Assembly: GCF_028368975.1 (NCBI RefSeq)
Contig: NZ_JAQNDM010000002.1
Coordinates: 3,900,425 to 3,964,424 of the forward strand
Direction of reading: 5' to 3'
Source: Stigmatella ashevillena
Lineage (GTDB): Bacteria; Myxococcota; Myxococcia; Myxococcales; Myxococcaceae
Length of the DNA: 64,000 nucleotides
Under the pieces are notes generated by a model, which searched no databases, was not told the origin of the DNA, and saw nothing but the letters and a program-made list of their open reading frames with translations. The translations under genes and the position numbers were made by a program. This document shows, one piece after another, positions 24,894 through 30,994 of the stretch (its first letter is position 1; each line of letters starts with the position of its first letter).

Positions 24894-26249
24894 TCATTTC
24901 CCCAGGGTGACGAGCCGGTTCAACTCCGTTCCGGGTTTCGAGATCAGCTTGGCGAGTTCATCCAGCGCGGGCACCAACCGAGCCCGGCATTCCGCGACGC
25001 TGCTACAGTCTCCCAGCGCCCTCTGCAAGCGCTCCAAGACGATCTGATGGTATCGCTGCGGGTGAGGCCCCTTGTGCCCCCGGAGCGGCACGATGTTTTG
25101 ACGGTCGTTCAGCCTCATTCCAGCCCTAGCGAAAAGCTCCTCGAACAGGGGAGTCCACGGGCCCCCTCGCAAGTTGGATTTCTGATTCGCGATAGTTGCG
25201 ACGTGATGTTTCTCCGTGCGGCCAGCACGCGCGCCGCGCACCGCCATTGCCACCGCGCCCGGTGCCAGAACCACGCTGAAGCCCTCGGCCGTCACAGCCA
25301 CGGACTCCACCGCTCCCACCTCTGACAACAAGATACCTTCGCGGCCCGCAGCCTGCATCGACACCTGCGCCGAACCGGGCAGGGTTCCCACCTGCTCCGC
25401 GAAACCCTTCGCGCTGTGCGTGAGAAGCGCCATGGCAATCATGGCGAACGCTTGCGCCGCCTCACGCGAGAACAGCTTCCCAAACTTTTCGCCCGCTTCG
25501 CGGATCTCCTCGAAGGTAGTTGCGATCTTCACCTCTTCCATTAACTGGAACCAACCTGTCACGAGGTTGTAGAGCGTGCTGGCGCCTACCCAAAGCACGA
25601 GCGCCGCGGTAGCCCACGCGGCGACCAACTTGGTGATCGGCTCGGGCAACGCCAGCAGGACAAAGAGCGTCACCACAGTCCCAATCGCGGCTTGGAGGAC
25701 AGCCCGCATGCTCACCGTCTCGCCCAGCGCCTTTTCGAACTCCTCCAGTACGGGACTCTGGCTCAACGCCATCGCCAACATGTACCGGCCTTGCATGTCC
25801 AGGTACTTGCCGCCCACGAGCGCCCCTCCCAGGCAATCGCCCTCGAAACCATGGGCACTCCGGCACCACGCCTTGTACCGGCCAACGAATTGCTGCTCCC
25901 CCTGGGTCAACGCCCCTTCCAGAGGCATCCCGGGCGACTCCAGAGGGACAATCTTTCGCTCTCTGAACAAGTAGAGGTAATCCCCATAGAGCGCATCCAG
26001 TTGAAACAAGCGCTCCACTGTCGCCCGGGGTGAGCCTGTCAGGCGCACCTCGCGCGCCAGTTTCCGGATCGCCTCTGTCACTTGCTCCTGCGCCACCTCC
26101 ACCGGTTCCACCGTGGCTGCGCGGGGAATGGAGATCAGGGTTTCTCCCTCTGCTCCAATGTCCACCCGTATCACTGGCTGAGTAGCGCTGCACCCCACCA
26201 GCACGGCAATCAACAGCGCTTCGGCCTTCCAGAGAATCCGCCAGAGCAT
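24894..26249 (-). CDS. SitA-type lipoprotein toxin with AHH nuclease domain
   Basis: A 451-residue lipoprotein: signal peptide with lipobox AVLVGC|SATQ, then a long region with a hydrophobic pair of helices (about residues 195-250). The C-terminal nuclease begins at HH348-349 (KHHVATIAN) and continues GGPWTPLFEELFARAGM, NIVPLRGHKGPHPQRYHQ, the AHH motif of the HNH/endonuclease VII superfamily. In Myxococcus, SitA lipoproteins of this build are passed between cells by TraA/TraB-dependent outer-membrane exchange and kill siblings lacking SitI. I infer the same here; subfamily SitA5 is likely but not certain. The ATG has AAAAGGGGGG upstream. Confidence 0.85.
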   Translation of the reverse strand: MLWRILWKAEALLIAVLVGCSATQPVIRVDIGAEGETLISIPRAATVEPVEVAQEQVTEAIRKLAREVRLTGSPRATVERLFQLDALYGDYLYLFRERKIVPLESPGMPLEGALTQGEQQFVGRYKAWCRSAHGFEGDCLGGALVGGKYLDMQGRYMLAMALSQSPVLEEFEKALGETVSMRAVLQAAIGTVVTLFVLLALPEPITKLVAAWATAALVLWVGASTLYNLVTGWFQLMEEVKIATTFEEIREAGEKFGKLFSREAAQAFAMIAMALLTHSAKGFAEQVGTLPGSAQVSMQAAGREGILLSEVGAVESVAVTAEGFSVVLAPGAVAMAVRGARAGRTEKHHVATIANQKSNLRGGPWTPLFEELFARAGMRLNDRQNIVPLRGHKGPHPQRYHQIVLERLQRALGDCSSVAECRARLVPALDELAKLISKPGTELNRLVTLGK

Positions 26250-26439
26250 GGGCCCCCCTTTTCTGTGAGCAGGGAAACAGGTTAGGAGGCCACCACGCGG
26301 GAGAGGAGGACACGCCGGGTGGTATTCGCCCGAGAGACCCACAAGCCTTACGAACAGGTGGATCCCGCCGATTCTGGCCCCGGTGTTTTGCCTCACTCGC
26401 GCCACGAGGCGCCTGCACTCATCACGAGGCGCGCGTTCG

Positions 26440-26535
26440 GTGTACCCGCGTTTGGCCTGCCTGGACGAACTGCACACACACATGTGTCACCCCAACATCC
26501 CGCGCTTGAGAGGCTCCGGCACGTGGCAGCACCCG
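26440..26535 (+). pseudogene. fragment of a Ser/Thr kinase gene
   Basis: The frame here reads MCHPNIPRLRGSGTWQHPGG, nearly identical to residues about 73-93 of the intact kinase at 32718-34172 (VCHPNIPRLRDSGTWQHPGG). Similarity begins around 26440 and stops at 26535, where the sequence switches to the PhyH-derived repeat. Both parent sequences share ACCC(A/G)GG(C/T)GGC at the switch point. The 433-base stretch 26250-26682 holds this fragment, the repeat and probably the toxin promoter; I see no intact gene in it. Confidence 0.75.
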
Positions 26536-26665
26536 GGTGGCGCTCATCTGCCGGAGCCTGTACCGCTACTCCCACTTGAGCATCCAGGAGACCGAGGACG
26601 CCGCGCCCCTGTTGGCGTTCATGGCCCGGCACGGTGTGTCCCGACCGGTGCGCCCTGGACAAGCC
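26531..26665 (+). repeat. 135-bp direct repeat, right copy (PhyH 3' end)
   Basis: It matches 22124-22258 at 132 of 135 positions in the same orientation. It is joined at its left to the kinase fragment and at its right, after GGACAAGCC, to sequence next to the VOC gene. It encodes no complete protein. Confidence 0.95.
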
Positions 26666-26682
26666 ACGTCACCCCAGTGACG

Positions 26683-27399
26683 TCAGCCCTCTGCCTCCCC
26701 CAGTTCGCGGACGAGCCGCTCGATGGCCTCCAATGGCTCCTGAAGTGCTTCCCGCTCTGAATCGGAGAGGGGTAGGCGTTCGATGGCACGCACCAGCTCA
26801 CGAGCGCGAGGCATCTCTCCCATGGCCACGAACAGCTCGGCCCGTGCCGCGAGCGCCCGGGCCCGCTCGCCCTCCGTGCCGACGTCCGCCTTCTTGAGCG
26901 CGCCATCCAGCACCTTCGCCGCCGCAGTGTCATCGTTCTTGAAGTCCCGCAGGCGCCGCGCCGTCTTGAGCGCCTTGGCAAGGACAGAGACCGGACCCGA
27001 GCCCTCTCCATCATTCTGTGGCTCGTCACGCCGGACGAACATGAGGGAGTTGCCGGACGGGTCGACCACCGTGAAGCGCGTCTGCCCCTTCCTCATGCGG
27101 GTGATTCTCGGCACTCCTCGGACCGGAGTCTTGCCGTAGGCCCCTCTCAGTGCCTGCGCGAAGGTCTCGTGCAGCGTCTCGACCTCATCGACGATGACCA
27201 GGCAACTGCTGAAGGCCGTCTTCGGCTCCAGGCCCTTCAATCCGAAGAAGTGGAGATGGGCCCCTCCGCGCCGTGTCGCCACGTATGGATTCGGCACACG
27301 CTGCTGATAGGTCATCTCGAAACCAAGGAGGCCATAGAACGCGACTGTGGGTTCAATCGCAGTGCAGGGAAGCAGGGGGATGCAGGCATCACGCTCCAT
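26683..27399 (-). CDS. VOC-superfamily (glyoxalase/bleomycin-resistance-like) protein
   Basis: A 238-residue protein. The first 125 residues form a VOC fold: PLLPCTAIEPTVAFYGLLGFEMTY, a central FFGLKGL strand and a final RFTVVDPSGNSLMFVRRDE. VOC proteins bind metals and small molecules or sequester antibiotics such as bleomycin. The C-terminal third is helical and acidic (DDTAAAKVLDGALKKAD..., ERARALAARAELFVAMGEM) and looks like a short TPR-like tail not usual for VOC proteins. Its ATG lies inside the last codons of the MarR gene, an 11-base overlap giving translational coupling, so MarR probably controls it. Confidence 0.85.
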   Translation of the reverse strand: MERDACIPLLPCTAIEPTVAFYGLLGFEMTYQQRVPNPYVATRRGGAHLHFFGLKGLEPKTAFSSCLVIVDEVETLHETFAQALRGAYGKTPVRGVPRITRMRKGQTRFTVVDPSGNSLMFVRRDEPQNDGEGSGPVSVLAKALKTARRLRDFKNDDTAAAKVLDGALKKADVGTEGERARALAARAELFVAMGEMPRARELVRAIERLPLSDSEREALQEPLEAIERLVRELGEAEG

Positions 27400-27865
27400 G
27401 GGCGCCTTCTTCGGTGACGGCAAGGTCCGCTTCGAGCCGCATCCGCGCCTCGCGGATTCCCTCAACCGCCGCAGCCAGGAGCCCCGGGGCGATGCTTCCC
27501 CCCAGGCGGGCCGCCCACGAGGCATGAGCTGCCTCGACCTTCCGCAAGGCGCGACGGCCCGCTGCCGTCAGGGAGACGAGCTTGGCGCGTTGGTGATGGG
27601 GATTCTCGACGTACTCGACGAAGCCATCGCTCGCGAGCGCATCCGCCGTCTGCTGCACGCTCTGTCTGGCCAGCCCCATCGTGCGCGCCACCGCCGCTAC
27701 GGTGGCAGGGCCATGGTCGATGACCCCCAGGACTTGCCAGCGAGCGCTCGTCAATCCCACGGGGGCACTCAACTGGTCACCCGCCTGGAGCAACAGTCCG
27801 TTCACCTGGAAGATTTCGAGAACAAGGGCGGTGAAGGTTTCGGCTTCCTTCGAGAGCGAGGACAT
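27389..27865 (-). CDS. MarR-family transcriptional regulator
   Basis: A 158-residue winged-helix regulator. LTSARWQVLGVID begins the domain, VAAVARTMGLARQSVQQTADALASDGFVEYVENPHHQRAKLVSLTAAGRRAL is the helix-turn-helix and wing. MarR proteins usually repress their own operon and are released by a small ligand. ATG at 27865 was chosen because it gives the standard length and lies just below a palindromic operator at 27875-27899. It is the first gene of a two-gene operon with the VOC protein. Confidence 0.9.
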   Translation of the reverse strand: MSSLSKEAETFTALVLEIFQVNGLLLQAGDQLSAPVGLTSARWQVLGVIDHGPATVAAVARTMGLARQSVQQTADALASDGFVEYVENPHHQRAKLVSLTAAGRRALRKVEAAHASWAARLGGSIAPGLLAAAVEGIREARMRLEADLAVTEEGAHGA

Positions 27866-27874
27866 GGACAAGAA

Positions 27875-27899
27875 CCTGTCAATACGACAGGCTCCTGTC
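27875..27899 (-). promoter_or_regulatory. palindromic operator upstream of marR-VOC
   Basis: Two overlapping inverted repeats share the word CCTGTC/GACAGG. They are CCTGTC-AATAC-GACAGG at 27875-27891 and GACAGG-CT-CCTGTC at 27886-27899. A TTGACA, a possible -35 box, lies within it on the minus strand. Position 10-35 bases before the marR start fits autorepression. Confidence 0.6.
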
Positions 27900-27969
27900 A
27901 ACATACTCCTGCTTGCGCGGGTGAGGCAGCCCTCGATGACGGGTGCGTGCCAGAAGGCGCCCAGCAGCC

Positions 27970-28722
27970 TCACTTCACGCGCCCGCCAATCTCCGGGAAG
28001 CGCTCATACGCGCGCATGAGCGCCTCCAGGTGCGCGGGGGTGTCGAGATCGAGCGGCGTCTCTGTGAGCGGAACGATCCACCCGCCCGTCTCAGTGCGCC
28101 TCGCCCGAGAGAGTAGGTCCGCATCACGCGAGGGATCCGGGAACCCGATGGCCTGTGCGGCAGCGGCAGACCAGTAGTTCAACCACCCGAGGCGATGCGG
28201 AATCTCGCGCGAGCGGATTTTCTCTGGGAACTTGAGCGCTGGAAGCCCCCGGGGCGGAACCCCTGGCTTATGCACCGGATCGATTGTTTGCCCCGCGATC
28301 TCCACCGCCACTTTGGACGGCGTCGCATGCCCCCACAGCGCGCATGCGCCCTCTGCCACGCTTTCCAGCACGCCCGGCGCTGCCGCGATCATGGCATCGT
28401 CCAGCGGTAGCTTTGCATGGACATCGAGCAACGGCTGGCCGCCCGGCGCTTGGCTCCCGGGTGTTTGCAACCCATAAACCGTCACGGGGTAACTCTCGTC
28501 GCCGTTGCATACGAGGGGGAAGCCCCCGTCCTGGGTTCCTTCTGCGAGCCACGCGTCGCGCTGAGGCAATGCAATGAGGCGCCCGTCTTCGGAAACTTTC
28601 CACTCCAGGCGCAAGCCGGGCAGCGCCCGTTCCATCCCGTGGACGACTGCGAGTGTGCGACCGTCGCTGCTCACGAGCGCTGGCGCATAGACGATGATGC
28701 CGAGTCTTCTTCGCGTCGTCAT
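27970..28722 (-). CDS. DUF5953-like protein, probable immunity partner of a DUF6310 toxin
   Basis: A 250-residue protein beginning MTTRRRLGIIVYAPALV with no signal peptide. From memory it fits the myxobacterial DUF5953 family, which is often found directly after DUF6310 genes. Segments include YGLQTPGSQ, HRLGWLNYWSAAAAQAIGFPD and GGWIVPLTETPLDLDTPAHLEALMRAYERFPEIGGR. Its ATG overlaps the stop of the upstream DUF6310 remnant as ATGA. This is the spacing expected of a toxin-immunity pair, and immunity function is inferred from that position. The gene is intact whereas its partner is broken. Confidence 0.75.
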   Translation of the reverse strand: MTTRRRLGIIVYAPALVSSDGRTLAVVHGMERALPGLRLEWKVSEDGRLIALPQRDAWLAEGTQDGGFPLVCNGDESYPVTVYGLQTPGSQAPGGQPLLDVHAKLPLDDAMIAAAPGVLESVAEGACALWGHATPSKVAVEIAGQTIDPVHKPGVPPRGLPALKFPEKIRSREIPHRLGWLNYWSAAAAQAIGFPDPSRDADLLSRARRTETGGWIVPLTETPLDLDTPAHLEALMRAYERFPEIGGRVK

Positions 28723-29258
28723 CGTTTGCACCCTGTGACGACGATATTGAGGGTGGGTTCTTCTTGCAGCAGTGCTTCTCTGTGCGATTCCGTGCTCACC
28801 CCGGCGACGAAGCCATATCCACATGCTGTCGCGATGTTTCGCTCTTCTCGCATGTGAGCCGCCTGATCTCTAACCACCTGACCCTGGAGAAAGTCACTGT
28901 ACGTATCAAATTGGTCGGTCTTGATCTCTCACAGCACACGCACGCCGACTTGCAGCGCATCAAAGCGCTTGCCGCCAACGAGCACATCCTTGCCGGGGTA
29001 GCGATTCGGCGGAAACGTGTCGGCGCAGTCGTTATGCGAGGCATCTCCGCCCGCGTGCGGCACCGGTTGGGGCTCGCACTCAGAGCGGCGGCGCTCCGTC
29101 GTCACCGGGGTAGGCGGGTCCCTCCTGCTCGCTCTGGAGTTCTCCGGTGTGGGATTCGCCTCTGGATCCCGCTGCATCTGACCAGGGGGATCGACCATGA
29201 CGGTCATGAGCGGAGTCAGGCCAACAGGAGCAGGCAGAACAGGCGCAAGAAGCTTAAA
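28719..29258 (-). pseudogene. DUF6310-like (restriction-fold) toxin, 5'-truncated and with an in-frame stop
   Basis: The minus-strand frame contains PVPHAGGDASHNDCAD, PGKDVLVGGKRFDALQVGVRVL, then TGA (28929-28931), then EIKTDQFDTYSDFLQG and CGYGFVAGVSTESHREALL, ending VVTGCKR at 28719. Both halves are in the same frame, and the family normally has tryptophan at the stop (LWEVKT or LWEIKT), so a TGG-to-TGA change is implied. The D...EIK pattern is that of a PD-(D/E)XK nuclease. The 5' end is cut by MITE-like element C at 29259, removing the signal peptide region. It is therefore doubly damaged, unless the stop is a sequencing error. Confidence 0.75.
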
Positions 29259-29352
29259 GGCGCTGGAACTAAATAAAGTTGCCAACTTCTGTGATTAGCC
29301 ACGCTCCCGAAAGTCGGGATCCAGCTTAGAAAATTTATTGTTTTCCAGCGCC
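29259..29352. mobile_element. MITE-like element C, 94 bp
   Basis: It begins GGCGCTGGAACTAAATAAAG and ends with the complement TTATTGTTTTCCAGCGCC. The interior includes CCCGAAAGTCGGG. Element D at 29784-29876 is a close copy in the same orientation. It interrupts the 5' part of the DUF6310 toxin remnant. Confidence 0.75.
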
Positions 29353-29366
29353 TAATTAGACATGAC

Positions 29367-29393
29367 GAGGGGCTCCACCCATGGAGCCACCAG
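29367..29393. repeat. 27-bp hairpin repeat, copy 2
   Basis: It differs from copy 1 (22918-22944) at one base, in the loop of the GGCTCCA/TGGAGCC hairpin. It lies 15 bases after element C and precedes the IS66 transposase fragment. Confidence 0.6.
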
Positions 29394-29561
29394 CCACGTC
29401 CTTTCACCAAAGAGAGAGGTGCGGGTCAAGGCTGGGCCCGTTCTCTCCGTGAGTCGTAACTCCTCGTCCGGCCCCGTCGTGACGAGAGGCGAATGAAGTG
29501 AGCAAGTGGCCGCTCCATTCGATGAAGGGGGAGAGCGTGAGCCTGGGAGAGACGCTTCGTC

Positions 29562-29763
29562 CTCATGCGGCACCTGCGACAGAAGTACCGCTGCGGCTGC
29601 GGCGGATGCGTGGAAACAGCGCTGGGGCTACCGAAGCTTCAGCACAGCGGGCACTACTCGCTGGACTTCGCCATTGAAGTAAAAGTACCTGGACCACCTG
29701 CCCTTCTGGGACCAAGTGCTGGCGCTGGCCCGCTGCTGCTACCAACGTGGGAAGCACTCTGAC
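29562..29763 (+). pseudogene. frameshifted fragment of an IS66 transposase
   Basis: One frame gives MRHLRQKYRCGCGGCVETAL and PKLQHSGHYSLDFAIE; the next frame continues KYLDHLPFWDQVLALARCCYQRGKHSD. Together these are the zinc-finger end and the following KYLDHLP block of IS66 TnpC proteins, so a frameshift separates them. It is unlike the intact IS66 transposase at 31011-32435 and so comes from a different element. The 29400-29560 stretch before it shows no gene I can support. Confidence 0.7.
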
Positions 29764-29783
29764 CTTGAAAGGGGTGGCTCTAA

Positions 29784-29876
29784 GGCGCTGGAAATAAATA
29801 AAATCGCCAGCTTCTGTGATTAGCCAAGCTCCCAAAAGTCGGGATCCAGTTGAACAAGTTATTCTTTTCCAGCGCC
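29784..29876. mobile_element. MITE-like element D, 93 bp
   Basis: It begins GGCGCTGGAAATAAATAAAA and ends TTCTTTTCCAGCGCC, matching element C along its length with scattered differences and in the same orientation 525 bases away. No gene is inside. Confidence 0.75.
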
Positions 29877-29896
29877 ATTTAACTGCCTCCCAGCGA

Positions 29897-30090
29897 CGCC
29901 AACTCCAGCAGGCCGTGAACCGGGGCGGTCCGTGCGAAGCCCTGAGCGCAGCTGTCGTCCTGTAGATTGGCCAGGGACAAAGCACTCGCCGCATCGCTCA
30001 AGCGCTGAGGTTAACGGAGCGGACGGTCTACAACTGCCGACGTCGGTGGCGCCAGTTCGGGCTCAGGGGCTTGGCCCCCGCAGCCCAACA
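29897..30090 (+). pseudogene. helix-turn-helix fragment, IS630-type transposase remnant
   Basis: The frame starting at 29897 reads LQQAVNRGG...LSAAVVL, a TAG at 29963-29965, then IGQGQSTRRIAQALRLTERT and VYNCRRRWRQFGLRGLAP. That is the helix-turn-helix start of IS630-type transposases or of related regulators. No catalytic part follows. An IS630 relic here fits the CTAG-ended elements A and B, which need such a transposase. Confidence 0.6.
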
Positions 30091-30215
30091 CATAGGATTA
30101 AGAGCGCCCAACAAAAGTAAGAGAAGGGACGATCCTCCCGAGGAGGCTCGAGGGGATCCGAGGGGCGCCATCCTCAAACCTGACTTTTGTTATGAACTCT
30201 AAATTGGAGGCAACA

Positions 30216-30794
30216 CTACAGAATGCCAAGGCCCAGGTAGACTCCGCAATGAAACGGTTCGACATGCGAGTCACCTGAGAGCCAGCACGTCGCCCCTTGC
30301 TCACCAAAGGTATTCACAGTGACATGTGCATTACAAGCACCTCCAATGATGCTGACGGAGACCTGCCAGATGCAGGTCTTCGCTTGGCCGTAGATATTGT
30401 TCGGGTTGGTTGTATAACCAAAGAACTGATACCAGGGCGCGCGGCTAGGGACCTCGACCTGGCCATAGCCTGAATAGCTAAACATCGTCGTAGGGAACAG
30501 GTCGGAATCCAGATTATGCAGCACGGAGACACCCTCAAGCGCACCAATTGAATAGGCGCGCCCGGACGTCCAGTTGCCGATCATATAGGTTTGGGTCACA
30601 AATTCCGGCCCCAGCGGCGCGGCCTGACCATGGGCAGGCCGCGTCGGGAGTTGAACCATCTGACCTGGAACGAGTCGCACGTGCCCCAATCGCTCGGCGA
30701 GGAAGTCCTCCGCGGTAGACTCCTCCGCAGACGAGATTGCAGGGGTAAGGAAGAGCAGAGACATGGCCACCAAAGGCTTCAAGTGACGCATCAT
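30216..30794 (-). CDS. secreted protein of unknown function
   Basis: A 192-residue protein with a signal peptide (LKPLVAMSLLFLTPAISSAEE). The mature part has four cysteines late in the chain (TCIWQVSV, GGACNAH, GATCWLSG, FHCGVYLG), an aromatic middle (MFSYSGYGQVEVPSRAPWYQFFGYTT) and no domain I recognise. Its codons are less GC-biased than the core genes, so it may be acquired. AGGAG lies seven bases before the ATG pair. It stands alone between transposase debris and the IS66 element. An exported effector or bacteriocin-like protein is possible but unsupported. Confidence 0.65.
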   Translation of the reverse strand: MMRHLKPLVAMSLLFLTPAISSAEESTAEDFLAERLGHVRLVPGQMVQLPTRPAHGQAAPLGPEFVTQTYMIGNWTSGRAYSIGALEGVSVLHNLDSDLFPTTMFSYSGYGQVEVPSRAPWYQFFGYTTNPNNIYGQAKTCIWQVSVSIIGGACNAHVTVNTFGEQGATCWLSGDSHVEPFHCGVYLGLGIL

Positions 30795-30994
30795 CAGGAT
30801 TCTCCTGTGTCTAGGTCATGGGCCAAGAGCCCGCGCGACCAATACCATCAGTGAAATAGATATTCAACCCGGACAACCCAAGAATTATGCGAATTTATTG
30901 ATAGTGGACTCTTCCACTGTAATACATAATAGGAAAGCCAGGGGCACCTGATGTGAGCGAAGGAAGGGAATGGAGCGGCAGGGGAAGGTTGCTA

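Noticed and set aside
24267-26695. Shared 14-mer TGACGTCAGCCCTC in element B and at the VOC gene end
   Set aside because: Among all pairs in 64 kb of GC-rich DNA a 14-base identity is expected by chance; flanks do not match.
29352-29573. 73-codon minus-strand frame over the hairpin repeat and transposase fragment
   Set aside because: It begins inside the IS66 fragment and ends in the MITE-like element; no family similarity.
30110-30191. Inverted pair AACAAAAGT (30110-30118) and ACTTTTGTT (30183-30191)
   Set aside because: It could be the ends of a tiny element, but nine bases in an AT-richer stretch with no second copy in the window is too little to call.
30902-30918. Hairpin AGTGGA-CTCT-TCCACT starting like the CTAG elements (TAGTGGACT)
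   Set aside because: Only nine bases match the element ends and CTAG is absent, so a solo relic cannot be distinguished from chance.
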